Positions 35,471-47,799 of a stretch of 64,000 nucleotides of DNA are shown piece by piece. Numbering within the stretch: the first letter of the stretch is position 1; every line of letters starts with the position of its first letter. Both the position numbers and the translations under genes were made by a program. The notes under the pieces were generated by a model. That model worked only from the letters and a program-made list of their open reading frames with translations. It had not been told where the DNA came from and made no database searches. The stretch comes from Ignelater luminosus (lineage: Eukaryota; Arthropoda; Insecta; Coleoptera; Elateridae), in the NCBI GenBank assembly GCA_011009095.1, contig VTPC01090559.1, positions 59,809 to 123,808 of the forward strand. Reading direction: 5' to 3'.

Positions 35471-38400
35471 GGATTAGCCCTTTTTGAAAAGCTCAAAGGA
35501 AAGGAAGTCTCTGAAGTTGACTGTTTAATTTTAATGTTCTTTTATTAAAATGCGTTATTTGTCTCTTGTTAATTTCTAATATGGCCACATTGTTTCGAAT
35601 CTGTGCGCTGCTGTTGTAAACAACTTCTCAATGTTAATTGTATTAGTAGTGTTCTAAATTCAGAAAGTTAAATACAAGATTAAAATAGATTTATATTCAA
35701 TTTCCCTCTTGGATTATCTTGAAAGGATCACACACTGTAAATTTCTCTTTTAATACTGGAACATCCTACTTATCTTATTTCGGGAAATAATTCTGTCACA
35801 ACGATTGCTATTTCCCAGGCGACTTTCAGTTGACCCCATACCATATACCTTTTTTAAAAGAATTTTTCTCCCCATTGTGTGATATTATTTGTCTGTTTTT
35901 TTCTTCTTTTGCTGAACATTCGTTATTCATACTGCGTCTATTCTCGATAAATTGATTTCTGTTTTTTGTTTGAAACTGGAACTCGATAACTTGCATTTTG
36001 GGCTGCTTTCAGCATTCAAGATTTTGTTATAAGGACAAAAAAGGGAGAGTGTTTGCATACTGATGAGTAGGTTAGTGGTGCGTTCTGATTTCTAGCTACC
36101 AGCAACGAAATGGAATTTGAGAGGGCACAGGAAGTTGCGTAATATTGAAAATAGTTATGGATTTAAATCGTTGCGTCGTGTCAGACTTTTCATTTTCGCA
36201 TTTTGTAAAATTTATTTGAAGTGAACATGGAAAGATTTCCCTTAATATCCATCAACATTATTATTATCTTGACAGTGGCACCTCTTGAAAATCTAGACAT
36301 TGACAAATCATCTACACATTCATTTTCACTTACTATTTTACGTTTTATTATGATAAATCTGTATAACAATTCATTCGGCGGAAGGGTAAAAAATATGAAA
36401 CAGTGAAACAGGAAATTACATCGAGACCAAGATTTCCTCGTTTAGAGTGCCTGCAATCGATACACAACCGCTGGCAAGATTTGCACGTCCCGCTGATCCT
36501 TTAACCCTATTTAGTTATATTCCCAACAACAATGCAAAGAAGAACCAGTTTCGAAATCTCGATAGCCTTGAAGTCTACCCACAGTTATTATTTGGACAAA
36601 TTGACCCCCATTCTAAAAGTAGTTACCCTTCGCCTTAACCTTGATATTAATGATATTTAGAACAGGATTGCGTGCAGGTCTTTGTGTACAAACAAACGAG
36701 GGTGTCAGTTGCTTTTTTGCGATACAATTCTTCCAGAAACCTTTTTTTGACGTGGGTGTAGTAGCCATTATGTGCGTAAGGGTTTAAGAGTTGCTCGTGT
36801 TATAAGGGTCTAAAAGGTTTGATGTTTTCAAAGTTGAAAAAAATTGTTCTTTGGTGGAAAATTCTGTGATTATACAGATGTTATCTTAAATTGCAGAACA
36901 TTAATGCGGAGAAATTCGTTTTATGTGTAGTTCATGATATTGTTTTGGTTTATAATTTGATATCCAAGAGAAAATTCAATCTGAATTTTACAAAATAAAA
37001 ATAAATTTGATGTTTACCTTTCTTTTCTGGAAATTAGTTTTCTGGATGCCTTTGTTGGATTTGTCAGATATGTAATTAAAAAAAACTTATTAAACTTCTT
37101 TGAACATAACCATAATGTAAGAGAGTATAAATGTAATTTAACTTTATCTTTAAAAATAATACAAAATTAATCTGCTTTTTTTGTTGTTGAAAGATTCGCT
37201 GTGTGTTATTAACTTTTTATCTTTCTCGACAAGATCCACATTAGTTGTGCCTGCCTGTCAGCTTTGTAGGAAGTTAATCTCTCTTCGTATAATCTATGCA
37301 CTTTAATATGGGCGTCGTCGCCTCGAGTTAGGTCAAGGCTAACTGTTTTGTTGTTTCGCTCCTCAACCATCTAATTATCTTAAGACGCATTATAAACATC
37401 GCTGGAGGAGAACAAGGTTATGCAATCGCATCAGATATAATAACAACTTTAAATTTACACTTTATGGGTAATAAACTGGGGTTGTAACGAGAAACTGATG
37501 GAACTTGTCGTTTTTATGAAATAATTCAATTTACGTGAAAGTCGAGAAAACGATCGTTGAAAATTTATATTCGTTTGCTGTTGTTTTCCGCGAAAAGCTG
37601 GAGTTTTATTATGAAAAGTAATAAAATGCTTGTAACAGAAGCAGAATAATTACAATTAGTGATCCAGTTGGTTGTTTAAAATGTTATTGCTTAGTGCATT
37701 GGTTATTGGAAACTCAAACAGTTTCCGTCAGGTATTCGCATAATAGTAGGATCCCAAAAGGAATACATTATTACAGACCTTACATGGCATGCGACTTAAT
37801 TAAATCACAAATCTTACTTTAAGAATTACGAACCAAAATTGGCTTTGTTGATCTTAATAGAATCTAGCAGATGTCACACTGTACAACCAGTTATTGTTTT
37901 CAGTATTCAGTATTCTAGATATCGAAATAACCGATTATGTATCTGTAATCAGGAGAAAATTCTAAGTCGATTTCGTATACCGGGTGATCATTTTAAAACC
38001 TACCACCCTGAATATCTTGAAAACCAAAAGATATCGGAATAAATCCAAGGGCATTTTTTTATACCGAGAGGGGGAAACTAAATAAACTATGTACAAAGTT
38101 TTCGATTAAGATTCTACCTTTAAGCCCCAACCACCCCCACTTTAAAATTTTAAATTTGTAGCACGTCAAATTAAAGGTCTTCAATACCAGAATTTTTTAA
38201 ATTTCGTCGAAAATCAGAATTTTGAAAACCTTTGAAATTTTATACTTCTGTATCAAATTCGTTTTGGTCACGGAATAATTGAGATCTGATTCTGCGTTAA
38301 ATATGAGAGGTCTGTTAGTAAGCCATTTAATTAGTAACAAATTTTAGAAATTCTTTCGAATTAAGATTTTCTCAGTAAAAGCTTTCAAATCTAGAAGTTT

Positions 38401-38593
38401 TAGTCACGCTCAGATTTCCTAAGGACTACAACTCTGCCAATGTAACCCATCATATGAAGGCACTTCCACATCCAATCATAATAAATGAGATCTTTCGCTA
38501 CTCCTTGACCCAGTACTTTATTCAAAAACTCAATTTAAATCGAGGTCATATTGGAGCCCTAGTTAACATAATTACGTTTTGTGTTGAATTGAG
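35471..38593. other. Non-coding DNA with one repeat-like patch
   Basis: Mostly AT-rich and featureless. At about 37978-38290 the phrase ACCGGGTGATCATTTTAAA followed by AATATCTTGAAAACC resembles a common insect repeat whose ends start with ACAGGGTG. Only one end is visible. Confidence 0.4.
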
Positions 38594-40379
38594 CAATAGA
38601 TGTCTGCTCAAACAAAATATGAAGAGTGTTTTGGTCTGTGTCCAGCTCTGTAGCACTTTCCAGAAGAATACTTCAAGAACTTGAAAATCTTGCGGTGGAA
38701 AGACTAACTCAAATCAAGAATTGATTGTTACTGTCTTTATGATTTTTTTGCTTGAAATTCTTTCTTTCAGTGAAAGTGCAATTCTTAGACACTTATTCAG
38801 ACTTTTGGAAAAATATCAAATAGGCGAGCGTAATGTCTGTTGAAATTGGTTACCAAATCTGGAAAAAGGTCTCAGCTCCTCTAGCTTTTTCCATTGAAGT
38901 GAAGTGAAGTCTACCTGCAAATATATGCAGATGAGGAAGATCCTAGATTTTGGAAGTTATTAATTTTCTAGGTAAAGAAGAAAGGTTTGGTTTGAAGAAT
39001 TCTCGTTTTTGACAGTTCTCAAAAAAATTCTTTTTTCTTGCAAAATCAAATATTACACTTTTTGATTTTGAAAGTCAAGCATCAGTAAGCAATCAATCAA
39101 TCAATCGGAAAGCCTGAATATTCTAAAGATTAAAATCCAACTTTTGGCCAGCATTTTGACCAGCCATGTCTGAGTTCTTTGTTAATCGAATGCCAAAATT
39201 ATTCTGAGTTTAGACCTTTTTTTAGTAGAACACTTTAATTGAAAACATTTCAAATTCAATAACTTTTTAAATTTGTCAGGATGTCTTCATAATGACACCT
39301 CTACAGTAATTACATTTAAAAAGTAAATACCAAAGTATGTTTTTATTATTGGTTTTGTTTAGGGGGAGTCATTGGTTGGTATCCATCGATTATATACTAA
39401 TATCATACAATACAATAGATGTCTGCTCAAACAAAATATGAATCGCTAGAAGAAAGTCTTTGTTTGTGACCAACTCTGTAACACTCTCCAGGCGAATTAT
39501 GGAAATACTTTAAGAACTTGCAAATTTTGCTTTGGAAAGACTAACTGCGAACCAAGCATTGATCTTTACTGTCTTTGTGATCTTTTGCTTGAACTTCTTT
39601 CAGTGAAAATGCGATTACTAGGAATCTATTCAGACTTTTGTAAAAATACCATATGGGTGAGCATAATATTGGCTACCAAATCTTGAAAAAGATCTCAGCT
39701 CCTCTAGCACTCTTCCAACTTTTTTTTATTGAAGTGAAGTCTACTTGCAAATATATGTAGAAGAAGAAGATTCTAGATCTTGGAAGTTATTAATTTTCCA
39801 GGTTCAAACAATAAAATCAGAAGAAACTTTTGGTTTGAAGAATTTCCGTTTTTGGCAGTTTTCAGATATCTTGGTCAAAAACACGGACTTTTTCTTGCAA
39901 AATCAAATACTACACTTGGAGAGATTTTGAGAATGTAGCATTAGTAAGCGATCAAACGTGGCTGCTCAAAGCAGAGACCAAAAGTTAAAAATCTCAATTT
40001 TTGTGAATTTCCAGATTTCTTAGTCGGATAAGTTTTTATTTACTCAATTAGAAAGCTTGAAGACTCCAAAAATAAAATCGAACTTTTGGCCGCCATTTTG
40101 ACCAGCCATATATGAGTTCTTTGTTAATTAAGTGTCAAGATTTTTCTGAGCTTAGATCTTTTCTTTTAGTAGAACACTTTTCAATTGAAAACATTTCAAA
40201 TTCAAAAACTTTTTAAGTTTGTCAGGATTTCGAGTGGCTGCAACTTTGCCTTTTGTCTTCATAATGGCACTTCTACAGTAATTACATTTAAAAAGTATCA
40301 ATGTATGTTTTTATTATTGGTTTTGTTTAGGGGAAGTCGTTGGTTGGTATCTGTCGACGATATACTAATACGATACAAT
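38594..40379 (+). repeat. Two-unit tandem duplication of non-coding DNA
   Basis: Unit 1 (38594-39412, 819 bp) and unit 2 (39413-40379, 967 bp) both start CAATAGATGTCTGCTCAAAC and end near ATACTAAT-T/C-GATACAAT. They share long blocks such as GTCTGCTCAAACAAAATATG, CCATTTTGACCAGCCAT and TTTTTATTATTGGTTTTGTT in the same order. Identity is about 80-85% by eye. Unit 2 has an extra stretch around 39950-40060. Small frames inside are not conserved between the units, so this is non-coding. Confidence 0.85.
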
Positions 40380-41511
40380 CATTTGAATTATCTTTGCAGA
40401 ATTAAGAATTTCCTCTCCAGTAGAGCCACGTGGTCACACCTGACTGATCGATAACTATCTTGGTTGTCATGACTAACTAGCGGATTGCCGGGCTTTTGAA
40501 CTAGAATCGCCAGCTGTGTACTTCATTACTATTTCAGAAATTGCTAATTTAGAGATGAGCAAACACTTTGCAGGTTTTCATCCATTTTTGCTCTTAAGCG
40601 GCTTTTATGGACATGACTTTTTATTACGATCCTCCATACGAAACTTACGTTAAGGGTTCGGACAAACTGTAGATACTTAATGATTTTGTTGCCTTTTGGA
40701 TAAGTAACAGTATTGACTACTTAATATCTGAACCGTTTACGTTCCATTTCGTCTCATTGATGATATAATTTTTTTTCCATCGTCAGTCTAGTACTATAAC
40801 AAGAATCTACTTGCCTTCATGACAGTATTTATGTATAGAAATAATAAAAAGGATAGTAATATTCATGAACTGAGTTTAAAGGAAACTCTAGCTTTGTGTG
40901 TTGATTCAATCCTGAAGACTCGACGTTAAGTACATGCATTGGTAAGGCAGCAGACTTTTTTTTAAATACGATCAATTGAATATTTATTGTTTGGTTTTGC
41001 ATTAACTTTGAATTTCTTATTGGACTTCTAGACCGGGAATAATGTCTGGTTGCTCAGGTAAATAAATGCTAATCTAGAAGCAAACAAACGAAAACAAAAG
41101 CATCAGAAGAAAGGTGCAGACACAGACTAAGAAACCTTTATCTAACCTTCGTAGGCGTTTAATGAACTGTAAACGGTCCAAAGCAGTGTATGTTTTGTCA
41201 ATTTTCTCTTCTTTGGGCATATAAAAGAAAGAAAAACTGCTAGTTACAACCTTATTCTCTCAGTGTGGAAGTTAAGGAGGTACAGGACCTTAGTGAAAAT
41301 GATGAAAACATGAAATTTTGAGGATCAATAAAAAAAAATTTAGAAATTATTGAAAAAAAAAATTATCTCGAGGGTTCTTATTTATAGAAATAATTAACTT
41401 TAAAAACACTAATTTTTAAAAAGCAGTCAACCATATTTAACGTGGGTTATGTTGACGGCAACGGCGCAACGGTGGATGAGAGGGAAATTCAAAATTTAAG
41501 GATATCCTATT
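40380..41511. other. Non-coding DNA, nothing recognised
   Basis: AT-rich. It probably includes the non-coding 3' side of the Mutator-like element that ends at 41512, but I could not place a terminal inverted repeat. Confidence 0.4.
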
Positions 41512-43552
41512 TTAAAAAATAAATTTTAAGGTTTTTAAAAAACTTTTATTATATATTATAAGACATAACAAAATTAAATAATAATTCGTAATAAATAAAT
41601 TATTGCCCAATTTTTTTAATATTGCAGAAATAATTAAATGTTTGATAAAAATTGTAGTTTTTAAATTGTTCAGATAATTTAATAACTTAGTGATAACTTT
41701 TTTTGACTTAGACACTTGAACTTTACCATTTTCATCTTTTCCCAATAATTTTGTTATACCGGCATCGCCATCTTCACGAAATGTCTTCACTAAATCATTA
41801 TAACTTATGTCAGCTTCTGCTAATTTCTTTTCCATTCCAGCGGACATACAATTTCCTAATGGAATTAAAGTTTTCAATATTTTAGCTGATTTTTCTGCAT
41901 TTTGAACGCTAGCAATGTAATGATCCCAAGTTATTTTACGATTTATTATTTGCTCGTCAGTAATTTTGAGATGTTCAACGATTTTTACTAACGTTAAAAC
42001 ATCATATACAGCATTATGAACACCATCAGCAGAAATATTAAGCCATGCAGCTAGACCAGTTAAAGTGCACTCTCCTTTTCCTTCACGATTTGTCACTGAT
42101 TTGATGAGAGGCAGAGTATCTGCAAAACCTACGACAACCGACCCAAACTCATCAACCATAGACATTTTTTTCACAGAGTTAATAAGAATAGGTGCATCAA
42201 ATTTACAATTGTGAGCAACTAAAACAACAGGATGCTTTAGTTTCCTAAGAAAATTACGAAACGCATCCAAAGCTAATCTGAGTGGGATCGATGGCACTCG
42301 AGTGCCATTGAACATCAATTCACCTTTTACATTGGTTAGTCCATTAGCTTCAGAAGCTTGGGGTGCTATTTTTTGTATAGGGTTTATATAAACAGAGAAT
42401 GTTGACTTGTTGCCTTGTGCTGCAATTTGGAGAATGTCGGAATGCTTAGAAAAGCTTGACGTTTCCAAATCAAAAAATACCTCAAGGGAGTCGGAAGGTG
42501 ATATTCCATCATCTGTTTCAATAATCTCTTCATTTACACCATCAGTATTAAAAATTGAGTCGTGAGCTACATTTGTAGAGAGTAATCCCATATTGGATTC
42601 GTATTGCGTCCCTTCCATATCTTCTTTTTTCTTCCGGAGATTAGCACGTTGTTCTTTTAAAAATAAACGCCTTCTTTTGAATTCTGGACGCTTCACATTT
42701 AAATATCGTCGTTTTGCAAGTTTCGACCTTCTATCGATATACTTTGTAGTATGGACACTTGGAGATAAAAGTCTTTTTTTTGCAGCTGCCTGAATATATC
42801 CCTAGCCGATATTTTTTCCACCAATAGCACAACCAAATCAAGCCGTTTGAGAATAGCGTCGAGACTTCTGGTAATGACTAGCCATGGTGGCATTTAGACT
42901 TTCATTTGCCTGGCTAGATGCACCAGCAGCAAATCGTTCCACATTATCTGCTAATTTATCAAATATGGTTTTTAAATCTTCAAATAACTTTGGACTTTGG
43001 AAACCACCTTTTATAACTCGGTGTTCATAAGTTGTTGGATTTTTTGCATACCTACACCAATCAGCACAATTACTATGATTGTTGAAGGTATGGTTAGGAA
43101 TATTTCTCAAAGAATTCGCTATTTCTGTACAATTTCCTGCATTTCTAGAAATCGCATAAGTAAAGCAACGATGTAGATAAGCTATTGAATCATTTTTTAA
43201 TTCTTTATGTTCGTTAGCATGTTTATAAATCGTGTTTGTGACACCCCGACTGGTATGATTTTTATCTGATAATTTGATAACTTGCGATTTAGTTGCTGCT
43301 CGAACTGCGGCAATCGTTGAGCTATCGTCGTCTCCAATTAAGATACCTACCTCCATATTTAGGTCTTTAAATATAGTACTATTAGAAGTCATACAAGCAG
43401 CAGCAAATGGTTCCATAGCTTTCGCACTTCCAATAAAATTAAGTCTGCAGTCATGATCGGATTTCGGATGACCAAGTGAGCACTTTCTACAACTGCGATT
43501 TGTAGTGAGATACTCAATTGCTTTACCGGTTTCTCTGCCTAATAATATTTTT
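41512..43552 (-). pseudogene. Mutator-like transposase fused to a DnaQ-type exonuclease, two in-frame stops
   Basis: One minus-strand frame runs about 680 codons from 43552 to 41512. The first part carries a zinc-binding-like CRKCSLGHPKSDHDC followed by GSAKAMEP, GILIGDDDSSTIAAV and DKNHTSRGV, which I know from Mutator-like transposase domains of insects and cnidarians. The second part is a DEDDh 3'-5' exonuclease: FFDLETSSF (Exo I), VAHNCKFDAPIL (Exo II) and HNAVYDVLTL (Exo III, HxAxxD). All five acidic/His residues are present. The basic linker KRPEFKRRRLFLKEQR joins them. TGA at 42838-42840 and TAG at 42802-42804 interrupt the frame between the domains, with no frameshift. The N-terminal part beyond 43552 is missing, cut off by mariner sequence. 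The last ~50 residues are AT-rich and not conserved. Confidence 0.8.
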
Positions 43553-44053
43553 TCGGCTGGGAAAGTGATGGCGACTGTTTTTTGGGATAGTCATGGAGTT
43601 ATTTTAATCGATTATCTTCAAAAAGGAAAAACCATTACAGGAGCATACTATGCATCATTACTTGACAAGCTGAAGGCAGAACTTGCGAAAAAACGGCCAC
43701 ATTTGCAGAAAAATAAAATCCTGTTTCACCAAGACAACGCACCGTCTCACACCTCAGCGGTTGCCATGGCGAAAATCCACGAATTACCGTTTGAACTGCT
43801 TGACCATCCGCCTTACTCACCAGATCTAGCCCCAAGCGACTTCTTTTTGTTCCCTCATCTAAAAATTGCGCTCGGAGGACAAAGATTTTCGTCAAATAAA
43901 GAGGCAATCACCTTCGTGAACCATTATTTTGCAGAGAAAAATACCGAGTACTATTTGGACGGGTTACAGAGATGGGAGCATCGCTGGGAGAAGTGTGTAG
44001 AGTTACAAGGAGACTATGTTGAAAAATAAAAAAAAAATTTTAGACCACCCTCG
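43552..44053 (+). mobile_element. C-terminal half of a DD34D mariner, 5' truncated
   Basis: The open frame from 43553 to 44029 starts SAGKVMATVFWDSHGV and covers the second and third catalytic Asp: FHQDNAPSHT and PDLAPSDFFLF, with 34 residues between them (DD34D). It closes with the usual RWEKCVELQGDYVEK. The 3' end is probably 44053, where ACCACCCTCG is followed by TA. The N-terminal DNA-binding part and first Asp are gone. At 43552 the sequence switches abruptly to the antisense of the Mutator-like gene. This half-gene has no stop, so it is younger than most neighbours, but it cannot make a full transposase. Confidence 0.85.
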
Positions 44054-45954
44054 TAGTGTTCCATTCTTACAAAATGCTTAAGGTTTCATTTGAAAACCAC
44101 CCGAAATACAACACAAAAATTACTTGATGATCACTTGACTTTCTTTATGGAAAATTTGTTAGCGTAGGAGTGAGGTTATGTATCATTTTATTCATAAAAT
44201 GTCGAGCTTACACATCTGATTAAAAGCTTGACAAAATACTCTAACGCTCGTCTAAATATTTGTTCAATCCTCTTATTAAAATGTTATTCAAATGCGAGGT
44301 TAACATACATACAACTACTACATTAATTACTCGATTAAAAGCAGTCAACTTGGGGTGTTTGTTTAATCCCACTTATTATAAACGCAATACTAGTCGGAGG
44401 GGAATTATTATTAGCGGTTACATCCATGTTATTATTAATACACCTAGTTTGTAATTCCCTGCGGTCCTATTACGTTCAAGGGATTATCTTCGAACTTTGG
44501 AGTTAATGCACGGTAGTATTGATTGAAAGGACACAAAAAATTAATGGATTTTGAAACGCGTGTTAATTGGAATTTAAATTAAAGTAACACTTTGAAAACT
44601 TTGAAAGGTAACGCAAAATATTTCATTTATAGGAGAGACAATTTAAAATTTAAACAGACTGTCTCCAACTCAAACTAGATGAAACAAAACTTATTTTAAA
44701 TAAAATTTTAAATTGGAAAATCTTCCATTACATATAAATTAATCACGCAACATTAATAACATGGGATCGATTTGAAAAAAAAATACCTTACAAAAACTTG
44801 CCCAAAGCGCCAGCAAGAGGAAAGATTATAAAAATAAAATTTGCAAGTGTTGTCGACTTTCTGAGTTGGAAAAGGAAATGGAAATAAGTTTGCAAAATGT
44901 CAAATAAACATTTATAGTGTGGACGTCCTTGGATTTTTTCCTCGAGATTTTTGCAGCTTTTTCAACACGTGCCAATTCCTTTAAGGTGTCACTTGTTTGC
45001 TTGGAATTAATTCGATTAGTCACTGGAAAGTGTTCACTAAATATTTATTAAGTCTAGGTAATACCTAAGTGCGTGAAATCAATGACTTCACAGATTCTTG
45101 AAAATTAATCACTTCTAAGAGTCGATGATGAATGAATACATGATTTTAAATAAGAAAATTGAAATTTCAATTGTACCTACCAGATCATTAAACTGCGTTT
45201 CCATTGAAATGCTGAAAGAATTCGTTTACATTAAAAGGTCTAAAGCACCTCTTGATTCAATTAAGAATTATGAATTGTTAATTAGAATAATGTGTTCTTG
45301 AACTCGGTATGACCGCAGGCATCCAAGTTAAATACAACGAAACGGAGAGTTTATGCCTACAAAGCGAAAGCTTACACATTATACCTTTTATAACATTATA
45401 TTGACCCGTTCTTGCTAATGTAACATACATACATACATACTACGTATTTCTAACCTAACATGCAAGTGAAGGTGAGGAAAAATTATGTGTGTTAAGCACG
45501 GAAGTTGTTATTTTATTACCATTTTTCCTATTTTTAGCTGATGTACTTTATTTTATTACTGAGAATTGAAATGCAAATTGGTGGCAGCAGAGATAATATG
45601 TCCAGGTCATTACATTAATGTGGAAAGTTTAAAATACCGGGTGGCGTCTAAAATCAGATTCATCTTGGTTTGTTTGAAATAAAATTCTGTAAATGTAAAT
45701 TAGTACTAGTGCTTTTCCATGTTGATTATGCCCTGGTTGCTTGGGCAACACTTCGTGGCTCGGTGCCATCTATGAAGATCTTCTTGCTTCATAAAATTGT
45801 CGGTGCATGCTTTTTCTCATTTGGTTGAAGATAATACATTTTATACCTTTTTTTGTCTTCTTTGGCATCTCTTCTAACTTTTTCATTCTCTCCACTTCCC
45901 TTCTTTTTTAGGGTTTCCGGCCTATTTTCCTTTTTGGGGATTTTTCCCTCACCA
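44054..45954. other. Non-coding DNA
   Basis: No genes are visible. A short CATA microsatellite (ACATACATACATACATAC) lies at about 45423-45440. Near 45635 the phrase ATACCGGGTGGCGTCT resembles the ACAGGGTG-type ends noted elsewhere; no partner end was found. Confidence 0.45.
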
Positions 45955-47465
45955 TTAGAGGAAAGTCATGTGCCCAACAGTTACACGTAACACATTGAAC
46001 TCACACCTCTCCGCTTTTGTCTTCGAAACAAAAACCACCACAAAACAAGCATCTTGGTCTGGATTTTCTTCTGTTACCTCAGTGTTTTTATCTGAGAAAT
46101 CTGAAAGAAACATTGTCTTCTGTCTCATCTGAAGACGAACTAGAAGAGCACTTTCTTTCTTTTTTTTAATAAGTAATGTATCTTTACTCTGCTTTATGTC
46201 AATTTTGCCCGGTCCAGTTTTATCAAAAACTTTTCTTGTTACCGCTGTCTTCTTTTGTTGTGAAATATTCAAAGAAGTCTCCAGATCATCCTTATTTGAG
46301 CTTGAGGTAATTAATATCTAGAATCACCCGCCTTTTCTTTCTCGAGTTCCCTCTTGTTTTCTTTATGAGCGGTAAAGGCATCACATCTGCTGGAAGGACA
46401 AATCCTATTTTCTCTGTTTCAACTTCTTCCGTTGATTCATTGTTTGAAATATTTTAAACTAAATCATTGAGCAGCTAAAAAAATGTTCTTTTCAAAACAT
46501 CTCTGCGAGTAGGATAGATTCTTGTTGTACTAAATCCTTCCACAGCTCGTTCTCCAGTTTGAATTTTCAAATAAGCCCTGCCGAAAAGCTCACACAAATC
46601 AAAATGGCCGCATAAAAATTCTAACCTCATTATAATAAGTTTTGAGGGCTTCCATTATTTGTGAATAGTGTGTGGGGGGAGGCACAAAATTGTGACAAAA
46701 TTTGCTCTTGCTATAATAATAACATCCAACTTCCTTGTGGGAGTATGGTGCCCGTCTAATATTAGGAGAACTGGATTTTCTTTAGTCGACCGAGCAAATC
46801 CGACGATATTGTTCAAACCATTGAGATGCTACCAGGTGGGGCTCCTTTGTTTATGCATTTTTTCGTGGAAAAATTACCATGGGTGGTGCAAAAGTTCCAC
46901 CAGAGCTCATACCTTAAACCGCAGTCACTAAAGATCCTCTTTCCGCAGACGTTAATTGTCCAATTTGACGCTTCCCTCTTTTGGCTATAACTTCTGGACA
47001 TTTAGACTGCCCTGTTTTGTCGACATTAAAGATTTTATTGGGAGCGTAGTTATTTTTCTGCAGTACCTCTTGTAGCAGCGTAAAAAAATCGTTGATATGC
47101 TTTCTATTAAACTCCGCTTCTCTAGCTGTCCCTGTTGACTTGCAAATCCTAAGCTTGTCCTTGAGCCTTTTTAAAACGCGTTGTAAGCAGTCTGAAAGGG
47201 AGTTGAATGGGTTAGAAATGTTATTTCGGCGTGCAAGTTGAAATGCGATGAACCTAACCTCTCTTCTGATCAAACCAACGAATTTGCCTTCCATTACAAG
47301 TAGTAGATATTCGACCAACTGATTCTCTAGATCTTCGGGTAATACAGGTTTTCGACCAAGTTTTTTTTTTTTTAATGTATTATGGGGATCTTCTTTATGG
47401 CAATATCGGAATAAGGAGGCTCTTTGTACCTTAAATGTTTTGGCAACTCGTAAATATCCCATTTG
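45955..47465 (-). mobile_element. Decayed pogo/Tigger-like transposase
   Basis: The minus-strand start MGYLRVAKTFKVQRASLFRY is the Psq-type helix-turn-helix. It is followed by KLGRKPVLPEDLENQLVEYL and the CENP-B-like region, with IFNVDKTGQS (first catalytic Asp; the usual form is VDETG) and KRQIGQLTSAERGSLVT. A further frame near 46740-46690 has ILDGHHTPTRKLDV (second Asp) and LCLPPHT. C-terminal remnants run to 45955 (for example PADVMPLPL, KKTRGNSRKKRRV). Open stretches include 46914-47462 (182 codons) and 45955-46272. Several frameshifts, stops and at least one deletion make it dead. Terminal inverted repeats were not found. Confidence 0.8.
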
Positions 47466-47532
47466 TTTTGACCTGACAGTCGCAATAGCGTTTCAAGCAT
47501 ACGTCACCACGGGCTGGATTGATGAAAACATA

Positions 47533-47795
47533 ATGCATTTCGTCGTCTTACTTTCAAAACCTGCAAGTCCGAATTTAGGCCATTATGAACTTTTGATACA
47601 AATAACCCTAAAAAATATCGTTGCGTCTCTTGACAAAACCTAATAAGATTCCATGGTCATACATGACATCTATCGGCAAATGGCAAAACCTTGTATGTCA
47701 GTGTTACATTATGTAAGTAAAACGTTTTTTTGCGTTTCCTGAACAATTTTATAAAAATGACTTGGGAGGTTTTGAAAGTAAGGCGACGATTTGCA
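47533..47795. mobile_element. ~260-bp inverted-repeat (MITE-like) element
   Basis: The left arm TCGTCGTCTTACTTTCAAAA (from 47540) is matched, inverted, by the right arm TTTTGAAAGTAAGGCGACGA (to 47790). Pairing extends to about 37 bp with few mismatches. The 190-bp centre has no coding potential. It starts only about 70 bp upstream of the pogo/Tigger-like start codon, so the left arm might instead be the true end of that element; the lack of a copy at the other end argues against this. Confidence 0.6.
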
Positions 47796-47799
47796 ACTT

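Noticed and set aside
46668-46931. 87-codon plus-strand frame
   Set aside because: Antisense to the catalytic part of the pogo/Tigger-like transposase.
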